This document shows positions 22,501 to 30,241 of a stretch of 56,295 bases of DNA, piece after piece. Origin of the DNA: Paenibacillus sinopodophylli (GTDB taxonomy: Bacteria > Bacillota > Bacilli > Paenibacillales > Paenibacillaceae). Every line of letters starts with the position of its first letter. The first letter of the stretch is position 1. The notes beneath the pieces were generated by a model, which was not told the DNA's origin, searched no databases, and saw only the letters and a program-made list of their open reading frames with translations. The stretch covers positions 1-56,295 of the forward strand of contig NZ_VDBO01000021.1 in assembly GCF_005930355.1 (NCBI RefSeq). Direction: 5' to 3'. The position numbers and the translations under genes were made by a program.

Positions 22501-22607
22501 TCCGCTGCGCCCTCGATACCAAAATGCTTTTCTAGCTCTTGGTACGTCATCGGCTTATAAGCCGTTTCTTTCATAAAATCAAGCAGTTGCTGCTCGTGAA
22601 TGGTCAT
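19503..22607 (-). CDS. rnr: Ribonuclease R with long Arg/Gly-rich C-terminal tail
   Basis: A 1034-residue 3'-5' exoribonuclease (RNase II/RNB family). In order: N-terminal winged-helix RNase B OB region (1-70), cold-shock domains, catalytic RNB domain with DGEDAKDLDDAVHV (about 265-280; metal-binding aspartates), and an S1 domain (about 635-712, EFEGIISSVTSFGMFIEL). The last ~318 residues are low-complexity RGG/GKR-rich sequence with four 21-residue repeats. Bacillus RNase R is about 780 residues, so the tail is exceptionally long. RNase R degrades structured RNA and takes part in tmRNA-linked decay of defective mRNA, matching the ssrA-smpB neighbourhood. Start ATG 22607. Confidence 0.95.
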   Translation of the reverse strand: MTIHEQQLLDFMKETAYKPMTYQELEKHFGIEGAAEFKEFLKLLNLLEDAGKIIRTPNDHYGVPERMNLLRGKLQSHAKGFGFLIPDDKDHGDVYLHANDLKSAMNGDIILVRVTTRSEHGGRMEGEVVRIVERAVTQIVGTFEDHDVYAFVVPDDKRINRDIFIPKGGYQGAVSGQKVVVKIVSYPEGRSAAEGEIVEILGHKNDPGVDILSIIRKHQLPEGFPEEVTAEAEAAPDSITDEEIVQQGRRDLRSEVIVTIDGEDAKDLDDAVHVKRLENGNYLLGVHIADVGYYVTENSELDQEAYRRGCSVYLVDRVIPMLPHRLSNGICSLNPKVDRLTLSCEMEFDAATLKRVRHDVFTSVIRTKERMTYTNVKKILTATEEEPQTELKERYADLLDMFSLMEDLAMRLRSKRMKRGAIDFDFQESKVIVDENGKAIDIIKRERSVAEQIIEEFMLVANETVAEHFHWLRVPFLYRIHEDPTQEKLLNFVQFASNFGYTVKGTGNSIHPKALQTLLEDIRGTKEATVISTVMLRSMKQAKYDAQSLGHFGLAAEFYSHFTSPIRRYPDLVIHRVIREVLNGGGQLTEARNETLTARMPEIAQHSSERERVAVDAERDTEQLKKCEFMLDKVGEEFEGIISSVTSFGMFIELDNSVEGLIRLSDMSDDYYNFHEQHMILVGERTSKIYRIGDEVKIRVSRVSMTEHTIDFELMDMKPRSGKGIPSSFGGGKKRGGFGDRAGSVDRGGRGGKGRDGGRSRGQGAGSDSKRGGSEDRGRNGNASTVGIEGKRSGAENRGRNGNSPSAGIEGKRSGAEDRGRSGNGQSAGTEGKRGGAEDRGRSGNGQGAGADGKRGPAGAGARGSKGRGGKSGGRGGFHSGIDRSVVGIVEQANPWRLDAPDSGRGGKRRSGAGANDGGASSAERGPGHEADSSPGNGREQLRGSGSRTDMWGLPIRSSGGQGGRGGAGKRRSDGVDAARRKQSAPSDAVSSSERGEDAPSLGGSGAAEGKSKRKKKSGGGGNATAAFVRKNRK
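20049..20300 (-). repeat. 4 x 63-bp minisatellite in the rnr tail
   Basis: Four 21-codon units run from 20300 down to 20049, each K-R-x-G-x-E-x-RGR-x-GN-x6-G. The boundaries were set at the recurrent AAA CGT codons. The array codes part of the disordered RNase R tail. Confidence 0.9.
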
Positions 22608-22740
22608 TAGTTGTTTTTCTCCTCATAAACCTGCAAGCCGTTTCTAGCTTAGGTTGCAGCAGGTTGATAGATTATCATATACCATGTAGTATACACGAAA
22701 TGGAAGCCAAGCATCCGTGAATATGTGTAAAATACAAAAA

Positions 22741-22761
22741 AAGCGAGGAATATCCTCGCTT
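22741..22761 (-). terminator. Terminator of secG
   Basis: AAGCGAGGA-ATA-TCCTCGCTT is a 9-bp stem with A/T flanks, 17 nt past the secG stop. It would limit read-through into rnr. Confidence 0.85.
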
Positions 22762-22777
22762 TCTGCGTGTGTGTTCG

Positions 22778-23014
22778 TTATTGTTTTACGAAGTAAGATA
22801 CAACAAGCGCTAATATAAAGAAGCCAGCCGCAAGAACTACTGTCAAACGCTGCAAGAACAAATCCAAACCGCGCGCTTTCTGTTTGCCGAACAAGTGCTC
22901 AGCACCACCCGTAATCGCACCGGACAAGCCTGCGCTCTTCCCTTTTTGCAGCAAGACTACAGCAATCAAGCCGACAGAGAAAATAACGAGCACGATCTTC
23001 AATATGATATCCAT
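22778..23014 (-). CDS. secG: Preprotein translocase subunit SecG
   Basis: The 78-residue protein has two hydrophobic helices (about 4-21 and 55-75) flanking the conserved cytoplasmic loop LLQKGKSAGLSGAITGGAE. It is the auxiliary subunit of the SecYEG channel in the cytoplasmic membrane. GGAGGTG precedes ATG 23014. The secG-rnr order is conserved in Bacillales. Confidence 0.95.
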   Translation of the reverse strand: MDIILKIVLVIFSVGLIAVVLLQKGKSAGLSGAITGGAEHLFGKQKARGLDLFLQRLTVVLAAGFFILALVVSYFVKQ

Positions 23015-23113
23015 TCATTCCACCTCCAGCATAGGAGCTCCGTAAAAACACGTAAATCGAGTGTACCATAGCTGGGCCTAAATTACAATAGGACTAGCCC
23101 AAAACAAGGCCTT

Positions 23114-23881
23114 TTATGCAAAGCCATGGGATTTCAGGAATTGATAGTTATTAGCCGCGCTCTCAAGCGAACTTGACTCGAACTGCTCCTGCTCAACAAT
23201 CATAAATTCAACACCTGCTGGCTCAAGCTCGCTTAACAGTTCAGCATATCCAACCTCACCTTTTCCGATTTCTGCGTCTTTCAAACCTTTGGAGAAATCC
23301 TTCAAATGTACTAACGGTACGCGGCCTTTATAGTTTTTCAAATAGTCAGCAGGCTTATAGCCCGAGATATGCAGCCAGCCCAAATCAAATTCCATCACCA
23401 TCAGCTCAGATGGCATTTCGGCTAATATCTGATCGAGAACCGTTTTTTTCTCCACCAATTTGAAATCGCAGTCGTGATTATGAAACCCATACTTCATCCC
23501 TGCTGCTCTAACCTGCTGGCCGCATTTCGTGAACACATCAATCAAATATTTCACATTATCCATCGTCGGCTGCTCCGGTACAGGTGCCCAAGGCGTTATG
23601 ATATAAGTCACGCCAAGCTCTTTGGCATATTCAATTTGGCCTGCCAAATCGGATTCCATATTTTTCGAATCGCTAAAGTTCAAGGGAACATGAACGGAGG
23701 GAGCCGCCAGTCCAAGCTCGCTTAGCTTGCTCTTGAGTTCAACCGCCGGTGTTTTGAAATACCCTGCAAACTCAACTGCCGCATATCCAATCTCCGCTAT
23801 TTTCTCGAGTGTGCCCAGAAAATCAATTTCAGTTTGATCCCGCAAGGAATACATTTGAATGCCTATACCCGGTCTCGCCAT
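23114..23881 (-). CDS. Sugar phosphate isomerase/epimerase, AP-endonuclease-2 TIM barrel
   Basis: The 255-residue single-domain TIM barrel is of the xylose-isomerase-like family. Metal/active-site segments are visible: VEFAGY, GFHNHDCDF (His/Asp), MEFDLGW, VHLKDF, GKGEVGY and the late FMIVEQEQ glutamate. Members interconvert or oxidise sugars and polyols such as inosose; the substrate cannot be told from sequence. It stands alone between secG and the eno terminator, so no pathway is indicated. A start upstream of 23881 is not supported. Confidence 0.8.
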   Translation of the reverse strand: MARPGIGIQMYSLRDQTEIDFLGTLEKIAEIGYAAVEFAGYFKTPAVELKSKLSELGLAAPSVHVPLNFSDSKNMESDLAGQIEYAKELGVTYIITPWAPVPEQPTMDNVKYLIDVFTKCGQQVRAAGMKYGFHNHDCDFKLVEKKTVLDQILAEMPSELMVMEFDLGWLHISGYKPADYLKNYKGRVPLVHLKDFSKGLKDAEIGKGEVGYAELLSELEPAGVEFMIVEQEQFESSSLESAANNYQFLKSHGFA

Positions 23882-23931
23882 ACATCACACCGCCTAATCG
23901 AATAATGCTGTTCCTGTTTATTATGTCCAAG

Positions 23932-24025
23932 CGTAAAAGGCTGATGCCGTCCTTTGGCGGCAAAGCTAACGTTTCGCTTAGAAATATAGAGAAAGCTGGC
24001 GAAATGATATCCTTTCCTATATTTC
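23932..24025. repeat. Dispersed structured repeat, copy A
   Basis: About 94 nt alignable to 48359-48459. Its distal half (23981-24025) is a hairpin: GAAATATAG-AGAAAGCT pairs imperfectly with the run ending CCTTTCCTATATTTC. On the minus strand both copies encode related but apparently untranslated peptides (SFLYIS, AA-x-G-x2-QPF). A small non-autonomous repeat family is inferred. Confidence 0.65.
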
Positions 24026-24053
24026 GAGGTGCAGCTTGAATGATGGCAAAAAA

Positions 24054-24087
24054 AAGAAGGGCATGCCCGAGTGGACACGCCCTTCTT
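24054..24087 (-). terminator. Terminator of the glycolytic cluster (after eno)
   Basis: AAGAAGGGC, a 16-nt loop, GCCCTTCTT, followed on the minus strand by eight T residues, lies 20 nt past the eno stop. Confidence 0.92.
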
Positions 24088-24107
24088 CAAAAGCCGCAAT
24101 TTGCGTC

Positions 24108-25400
24108 TTATTTGAAGTTTTTCAAGTTGTAGAATGCTGATTTACCTGCATATTGAGCAGTTGAACCCAATTGGTCTTCAATGCGAAGCAATTGGTTATA
24201 TTTCGCAACGCGGTCCGTACGGGACGGAGCGCCTGTTTTGATTTGGCCAGCGTTTGTAGCTACAGCGATGTCAGCAATTGTGCTGTCTTCGCTCTCGCCT
24301 GAACGGTGAGAGATAACTGCTGTGTATCCAGCGCGTTTTGCCATTTCGATTGCATCGAATGTTTCAGTAAGCGAACCGATTTGGTTAACTTTAACCAAGA
24401 TCGAGTTACCCACGCCTTTGTCGATACCGTCGGAAAGACGCTCTGTGTTTGTAACGAATAGATCGTCACCAACCAATTGCACTTTACCGCCAAGTTTCTC
24501 AGTAAGCAATTTCCAACCATCCCAATCGTCTTCAGAGCAACCGTCTTCGATTGTGATAATTGGGTATTTGTCAGCCCATGAAGCAAGAAGGTCAACGAAC
24601 TCAGCAGGTGTGAATGATTTGCCTTCGCCTGCAAGCACGTATTTGCCATCTTTGAAGAATTCAGTAGAAGCAACGTCCATACCTAGGAATACGTCAACGC
24701 CTGGCTTGTAGCCTGCGCGCTCGATTGCAGAGATGATTGTTGTGATTGCTTCTTCGTTCGAACCAAGGTTAGGAGCGAAGCCGCCTTCGTCGCCTACAGC
24801 TGTGTTAAGGCCTTTGTCATGCAATACAGCTTTCAGGTTGTGGAAAATTTCAGCGCCGATACGAAGCGCTTCTTTGAAGCTTTCAGCACCAACAGGAAGA
24901 ACCATGAATTCTTGAACGTCGATGTTGTTGTCAGCGTGCTCGCCGCCGTTGATGATGTTCATCATTGGAACTGGAAGTACTTTAGCGTTGAATCCGCCAA
25001 GGTAAGTATAAAGAGGTACATCAAGAGCGTCAGCTGCTGCGCGAGCTACTGCCATTGATACGGCAAGGATCGCGTTAGCGCCAAGTTTCGCTTTGTTAGG
25101 CGTACCATCAAGCTCGATCATTTTGCGGTCGATAGCTACTTGATCAAGAGCGTCAAGACCAATAATTTCTGGAGCGATTTCTGTATTAACGTTCTCAACA
25201 GCTTTCAGAACGCCTTTACCTAGGTAACGGGATTTGTCGCCATCACGAAGCTCAACAGCCTCGTATGCGCCAGTCGAAGCGCCGGATGGAACGATTGCAC
25301 GGCCTTTGCCGCCTGATTCTAGGGATACCTCTACTTCTACAGTTGGATTTCCGCGGGAATCCAGCACTTCGCGTGCGTATACATCAACGATAATTGACAT
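24108..25400 (-). CDS. eno: Enolase
   Basis: The ~430-residue protein converts 2-phosphoglycerate to phosphoenolpyruvate. Conserved segments are SGASTGAYEAVELRDGD, NIINGGEHADNNIDVQEFM, the metal-binding VGDDLFVTN and the signature ILVKVNQIGSLTET, with SHRSGESEDS near the C terminus. ATG 25400 begins MSIIVDVYAREVLDSRGNP, the canonical N terminus; an in-frame GTG 12 nt upstream is rejected. It lies 25 nt after gpmI and is the last gene of the cluster. Enolase also participates in the RNA degradosome in Bacillales. Confidence 0.97.
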   Translation of the reverse strand: MSIIVDVYAREVLDSRGNPTVEVEVSLESGGKGRAIVPSGASTGAYEAVELRDGDKSRYLGKGVLKAVENVNTEIAPEIIGLDALDQVAIDRKMIELDGTPNKAKLGANAILAVSMAVARAAADALDVPLYTYLGGFNAKVLPVPMMNIINGGEHADNNIDVQEFMVLPVGAESFKEALRIGAEIFHNLKAVLHDKGLNTAVGDEGGFAPNLGSNEEAITTIISAIERAGYKPGVDVFLGMDVASTEFFKDGKYVLAGEGKSFTPAEFVDLLASWADKYPIITIEDGCSEDDWDGWKLLTEKLGGKVQLVGDDLFVTNTERLSDGIDKGVGNSILVKVNQIGSLTETFDAIEMAKRAGYTAVISHRSGESEDSTIADIAVATNAGQIKTGAPSRTDRVAKYNQLLRIEDQLGSTAQYAGKSAFYNLKNFK

Positions 25401-25425
25401 GAGAGAAAACACTCCTTTTAAAGTT

Positions 25426-26967
25426 TTATTTGGGGTTAATCAAGGAAACACCAGTCATTTCTTTCGGTTTAGCCAGCTCTAGAAGACCAAGAAGCGTTGG
25501 CGCGATGTCGGCAAGAATGCCTCCATCACGTAGCGTCTCGCCCGCTTTTGTAACGATAAGCGGTACAGGATTTGTCGTATGCGCCGTAAACGGACGGCCA
25601 TTCTCGTCAAATACCATATCAGCGTTACCATGGTCGGCCGTAATGATGCACACGCCGCCTTTGGCAAGCACAGCTTCTACCACTTTACCTAGGCACTCGT
25701 CCGTAGCTTCTACCGCCTTGATCGTAGGCTCCAGCATGCCGGAGTGGCCTACCATATCAGGGTTGGCGAAGTTAAGAATAATAGCGTCATGCTTGTCTGA
25801 TTCGATCTCGCGAACCGTAGACTCAGCTAGCTCATACGCACTCATTTCCGGTTGAAGATCGTACGTTGCGACCTTCGGGGAGTTGATAAGCACGCGAGTT
25901 TCGCCTGGAAGCTCATGATCGCGCCCGCCGCTGAAGAAGAACGTAACATGCGGGTACTTTTCCGTCTCAGCTGTACGCAGCTGAGTCTTGTTGTTCTGCA
26001 CGAGAACTTCGCCAAGGGTGTTATCGAGGTTCTTTGGTGAATACGCAACGAATCCGCCTACGGTTTCACTGAATAGCGTCAAGCAGACGAAATACAGGTT
26101 AAGCGGCCGGTTCTCGCCACGATCAAATCCGCGGAAATCCTCATTGGTAAATACTTGCGACAATTGAATCGCACGGTCAGGACGGAAGTTAAAGAAGATA
26201 ACCGCATCCTCTGATTCTACAAGACCAACAGGCTTGTTTTCACCATCTACAATGACCGTTGGCATAACGAATTCATCATAAACCGATTTCTCGTAGGATT
26301 CAACCACCGCTTGAATCGGATCGAAGTATTGAGGACCTTCACCGTATACCATAGCCTTGTAAGACTTCTCGGTACGCTCCCAACGCTTGTCGCGGTCCAT
26401 CGCATAGTAACGGCCTTGTACTGTTGCGATGCGGCCTACGCCAACCTCTTCAATCTTCGCTTGCAGGCGCTCGAGGTAACCTTTCGCGCTGTCAGGAGAT
26501 ACATCACGGCCATCAAGGAAAGCGTGAATATACACTTCCTCAAGTTCTTCCTTCTTCGCTAGATCAAGCAATGCGAACAAGTGCTCAATGTGGCTGTGTA
26601 CGCCGCCATCGGAGAGCAAACCATAAAGGTGAAGCTTCTTGCTGTTTGTTTTCACATGACGAACGGCGCCAAGAATCGTTTCATTCTCGTAAAATTCGCC
26701 GTCACGAATTGATTTGCTGATACGAGTCAAGTCCTGATACACAATACGACCTGCACCGATGTTCAGATGTCCAACCTCGGAGTTGCCCATCTGACCCTCT
26801 GGCAAGCCAACTGCTTCGCCGGATGCTGTTAATGTCGTATGCGGATAAGTCGACCAGTATCGGTCATAATTCGGTTTGTTCGCTTGAGCAACGGCATTGC
26901 CGACAACATCGTCGCGCAAGCCGAAGCCATCAAGAATGATAAGCACAACAGGTTTAGGAGCAGCCAT
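25426..26967 (-). CDS. gpmI: 2,3-bisphosphoglycerate-independent phosphoglycerate mutase
   Basis: The 513-residue Mn-dependent enzyme has the phosphoserine loop MGNSEVGHLNIGAGR (Ser about 62) and metal-binding motifs ILDGFG near the N terminus and TADHGNAD near the C terminus. It interconverts 3- and 2-phosphoglycerate. The start follows the tpiA stop by one base, so translation is coupled; GAGGGGG lies inside the end of tpiA. Alkaline-phosphatase superfamily, length normal. Confidence 0.97.
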   Translation of the reverse strand: MAAPKPVVLIILDGFGLRDDVVGNAVAQANKPNYDRYWSTYPHTTLTASGEAVGLPEGQMGNSEVGHLNIGAGRIVYQDLTRISKSIRDGEFYENETILGAVRHVKTNSKKLHLYGLLSDGGVHSHIEHLFALLDLAKKEELEEVYIHAFLDGRDVSPDSAKGYLERLQAKIEEVGVGRIATVQGRYYAMDRDKRWERTEKSYKAMVYGEGPQYFDPIQAVVESYEKSVYDEFVMPTVIVDGENKPVGLVESEDAVIFFNFRPDRAIQLSQVFTNEDFRGFDRGENRPLNLYFVCLTLFSETVGGFVAYSPKNLDNTLGEVLVQNNKTQLRTAETEKYPHVTFFFSGGRDHELPGETRVLINSPKVATYDLQPEMSAYELAESTVREIESDKHDAIILNFANPDMVGHSGMLEPTIKAVEATDECLGKVVEAVLAKGGVCIITADHGNADMVFDENGRPFTAHTTNPVPLIVTKAGETLRDGGILADIAPTLLGLLELAKPKEMTGVSLINPK

Positions 26968-26968
26968 C

Positions 26969-27727
26969 TTACTTGGCCCCCTCGACCAAAGCGATATAAG
27001 AAGCAGGCTCTAGGCTAGCGCCGCCGACAAGTGCGCCGTCGATGTCAGCTTGACCCATATATTCAGCTACGTTGTTAGGTTTAACGCTGCCGCCGTATTG
27101 AATGCGAACCGCATCAGCCGTTGCTTGGTCATAAAGACCTGCAACTACGCCACGGATATAGCCGATAACGTCCTGTGCATCTTCAGAAGTAGAAGATTTG
27201 CCAGTTCCAATCGCCCAGATTGGCTCGTATGCAATAACAACGTCAGCTGCTTGTGCTGCGGATACGCCTTGGAAAGCCGCTTCCGTTTGCACTTTGCAAA
27301 CATCCTTCGTTTGTCCTGCTTCACGCTCTTCCAGTTTCTCGCCTACGCAGACGATTGGCAGCAAGCCGTTTTTGAAAGAAGCATGAACCTTTTTGTTCAC
27401 GATCTCATCGGATTCAGCGAAGTAAGCACGACGCTCAGAGTGGCCGATAATCACGTATTTGACGCCAAGATCCTTCAGCATAACGCCGCTGATTTCACCT
27501 GTGAATGCACCGTTTTCTTCGAAGTGTACGTTTTGTGCTCCAATTGCGATTGAAGTACCTTTTGCAGCTTCAACCAGTGCTGGAAGCGTTGTGTAAGGTG
27601 CGCAGATAACGCTCTCTACACCGTCAACCTCAGCTTTGCCTTTAATCTCGGAGAAAAAGGATACAGCTTCGGATACTGTTTTGAACATTTTCCAGTTACC
27701 TGCAATGATCGGTTTTCTGTTGCTCAT
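26969..27727 (-). CDS. tpiA: Triosephosphate isomerase
   Basis: The 252-residue TIM barrel has N-K at GNWKM, the catalytic His in YVIIGHSERR (about residue 95) and catalytic Glu in VIAYEPIWAIGTG (about 165), and phosphate loop YGGSVKPNN. It interconverts dihydroxyacetone phosphate and glyceraldehyde 3-phosphate. GAGGAGG precedes the ATG. It lies 41 nt after pgk. Confidence 0.97.
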   Translation of the reverse strand: MSNRKPIIAGNWKMFKTVSEAVSFFSEIKGKAEVDGVESVICAPYTTLPALVEAAKGTSIAIGAQNVHFEENGAFTGEISGVMLKDLGVKYVIIGHSERRAYFAESDEIVNKKVHASFKNGLLPIVCVGEKLEEREAGQTKDVCKVQTEAAFQGVSAAQAADVVIAYEPIWAIGTGKSSTSEDAQDVIGYIRGVVAGLYDQATADAVRIQYGGSVKPNNVAEYMGQADIDGALVGGASLEPASYIALVEGAK

Positions 27728-27768
27728 ACGTAATCCTCCTCGTAACTATTTTATTTGGGTAAAAGCTA

Positions 27769-28953
27769 TTATTTATCGTTAAGAGCTACAACGCCTGGAA
27801 GCACTTTGCCTTCCATGAACTCAAGGGAAGCGCCGCCGCCTGTCGAGATGAAGTCCATTTTGTCAGCCAGGTGGAATTTCTCAGCTGCAGCTGCGGAATC
27901 GCCGCCGCCAATAACTGTGTAACCTGTTGTTTCTGCACAAGATTGTGCAACTGAAAGCGTACCATGCGAGAATGGCTCGATTTCGAATACGCCCATCGGT
28001 CCGTTCCATACTACTAGCTTGGAGTTTTTGATTACTTCAGCATAAAGCTCACGCGTTTTCGGTCCGATGTCGATGCCTTCCCAATCAGCAGGAATGCTGT
28101 CAACGTCAACGATTTGCGTGTTTGCATTTGCACTGAAATCGTCTGTTACAACGATATCTACCGGAATCAAGAAGTTTTTGCCTAGTTTTTTTGCTTTCTC
28201 GATGAACTCAAGTGCAAGATCAAGCTTGCTGTTGTCAACAAGTGATTTACCGATTTCGTGGCCTTGTGCTTTGAAGAATGTATAAGACAAGCCGCCGCCG
28301 ATAAGTACGTTGTCAGCAATTTCAAGCATTTTGTCGATAACCGCGATTTTGTCTTTTACTTTAGAGCCGCCAACAATTGCTGTGAATGGACGCTCAGGGT
28401 TGTTTAGCGCCTTGCCTAGTACTTCAAGCTCTCTCTCCATAAGAAGACCAGATACAGCCGGGAGGATATGAGCGATGCCTTCTGTTGATGCATGCGCGCG
28501 GTGAGCAGCGCCGAAAGCGTCGTTTACGAATAAGTCAGCCAGCTTAGCGAATGCTTTCGCGAGTTCCGGATCGTTCTTCTCTTCGCCTTCGTAGAAACGA
28601 ACGTTTTCAAGCAGCAATACATCGCCATTGTTCAAAGCAGCCACTTGCGCTTCAACCGCTTCGCCAATCGCTTCGTTTGCTTTCGTTACTTGCTTGCCAA
28701 GAAGCTCGGACAAACGTGCTGCCGATGCTGTGTGACGAAGCTCTTCTACCACTTGACCGTTCGGACGTCCAAGGTGGCTTGCAAGAATAACTTTAGCACC
28801 CTTTTCAATCAGGAAGTTAATTGTAGGAAGCGTTTCGCGAATACGCTTGTCATCCGTAATTTTGCCATCCTCAAGCGGCACGTTGAAATCAACGCGGACA
28901 AATACCCGTTTACCAGCCAGCTCTGCTACATCACGTACACTTTTCTTGTTCAT
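27769..28953 (-). CDS. pgk: Phosphoglycerate kinase
   Basis: The 394-residue two-domain kinase has N-terminal signature RVFVRVDFNVPL, HLGRPNG, GGSKVKDKIAV, and C-terminal nucleotide-site GGGDSAAAA. It makes ATP from 1,3-bisphosphoglycerate. GGGAGG precedes the ATG. The 174-nt gap to gapA contains a terminator, so pgk may be transcribed partly from its own promoter or by read-through. Confidence 0.97.
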   Translation of the reverse strand: MNKKSVRDVAELAGKRVFVRVDFNVPLEDGKITDDKRIRETLPTINFLIEKGAKVILASHLGRPNGQVVEELRHTASAARLSELLGKQVTKANEAIGEAVEAQVAALNNGDVLLLENVRFYEGEEKNDPELAKAFAKLADLFVNDAFGAAHRAHASTEGIAHILPAVSGLLMERELEVLGKALNNPERPFTAIVGGSKVKDKIAVIDKMLEIADNVLIGGGLSYTFFKAQGHEIGKSLVDNSKLDLALEFIEKAKKLGKNFLIPVDIVVTDDFSANANTQIVDVDSIPADWEGIDIGPKTRELYAEVIKNSKLVVWNGPMGVFEIEPFSHGTLSVAQSCAETTGYTVIGGGDSAAAAEKFHLADKMDFISTGGGASLEFMEGKVLPGVVALNDK

Positions 28954-29015
28954 TTATGAAACCTCCCGGAAAGTTGTTATGGAAAGGGATAGCCGTCGAA
29001 TTACAAAAAAAAGAA

Positions 29016-29043
29016 GGGCGTTCCTTCAAAGAAGAAACGCCCC
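29016..29043 (-). terminator. Terminator between gapA and pgk
   Basis: GGGCGTT, a 13-nt loop, AACGCCC, followed on the minus strand by a long T run (about 29004-29012), lies 85 nt past gapA. It would split gapA expression from the downstream genes. Confidence 0.85.
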
Positions 29044-29127
29044 CGTGATTTACGTCTCCTAGAAGCCGCAAATCAAAGACCTGTGCTCCGCCTGCGCGAA
29101 AGCCGCGGGTCCGTCCGCCTTCTTTGC

Positions 29128-30132
29128 TTACAGACCTTTGCTAGCAATGTAAGCAGCAAGATCAACTACGCGGTTCGAGTAGCCCCACTCGTTGTCGTAC
29201 CATGAGATAACTTTAACCATGTTGCCTTCAACAACCATAGTCGAAAGACCATCGATTGTAGAAGAAGCAGGGTCGCTATTGTAGTCGCTTGATACAAGCG
29301 GCAATTCGTTGTAGTTCAAGATGCCTTTAAGAGCGCCGTCAGCAGCTTCTTTCAATGCTGCGTTAACTTCTTCAACTGTTACGTTAACTTTAAGCTCAGC
29401 AACAAGATCTGTTACGGATACGTTAGGCGTAGGAACACGCATTGCCATACCGTTCAATTTGCCTTTAAGCTCAGGAAGTACAAGTGCAACAGCTTTCGCT
29501 GCGCCAGTTGATGAAGGAATGATGTTCTCAGCAGCTGCGCGAGCACGACGCAAGTCTTTGTGAGGAACGTCAAGTACGGATTGGTCGTTTGTGTATGAGT
29601 GAATAGTAGTCATCATACCTTTAACGATTCCGAATTTGTCGTTCAATACTTTTGCGAAAGGCGCTAGGCAGTTAGTCGTACAAGAAGCGTTGGAAATAAT
29701 GGTATGTGCCGCAGCGTCGTATTTATCTTCGTTAACGCCGATAACTACTGTAATATCTTCGTTCGTTGCTGGAGCGGAGATGATAACTTTTTTAGCGCCG
29801 CCTTGCAAGTGAAGCTCAGCTTTTTCTTTCGCTGTGAAAATACCAGTTGATTCAACTACGATTTCAACGCCAACAGATCCCCAAGGAAGGTCAGCAGGGT
29901 TGCGCTCTGCGAATACTTTGATTTCGCGTCCGTTAACGATAAGCGCGCCTTCTTTAGCTTCTACAGTACCGTCAAGTTGACCGTGAGTTGTATCGTATTT
30001 CAGAAGATGTGCCAGTGTTGCAGTATCCGTAAGATCATTTACTGCTACGATTTGAACATCAGGGTTGTTCAGTGCTGCGCGGAATACGTTACGGCCGATG
30101 CGACCAAAACCATTAATACCAACTTTAACCAT
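29128..30132 (-). CDS. gapA: Glyceraldehyde-3-phosphate dehydrogenase, glycolytic type
   Basis: The 334-residue enzyme has NAD-binding VGINGFGRIGRNVFRAAL, catalytic-cysteine motif SNASCTTNCLAP (about residues 148-159), and WYDNEWGYS. It forms 1,3-bisphosphoglycerate in the glycolytic direction; linkage to cggR marks it as the glycolytic paralogue. TAGGAGG precedes the ATG. It lies 110 nt after cggR. Confidence 0.97.
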   Translation of the reverse strand: MVKVGINGFGRIGRNVFRAALNNPDVQIVAVNDLTDTATLAHLLKYDTTHGQLDGTVEAKEGALIVNGREIKVFAERNPADLPWGSVGVEIVVESTGIFTAKEKAELHLQGGAKKVIISAPATNEDITVVIGVNEDKYDAAAHTIISNASCTTNCLAPFAKVLNDKFGIVKGMMTTIHSYTNDQSVLDVPHKDLRRARAAAENIIPSSTGAAKAVALVLPELKGKLNGMAMRVPTPNVSVTDLVAELKVNVTVEEVNAALKEAADGALKGILNYNELPLVSSDYNSDPASSTIDGLSTMVVEGNMVKVISWYDNEWGYSNRVVDLAAYIASKGL

Positions 30133-30241
30133 TTTTGTTTCCTCCTAAGCGTTTTTAAAAGAAATGAATATATTTCAAAATGTTCCGCGCGTGGCCAATG
30201 GCCCATTGCGAATCATCATGATACCTAATAACAATGTGGCG

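Noticed and set aside
30196..30208. CAATGG-C-CCATTG inverted repeat between cggR and gapA
   Set aside because: The loop is too small for a stable hairpin. A processing site is possible but not supported by sequence alone.
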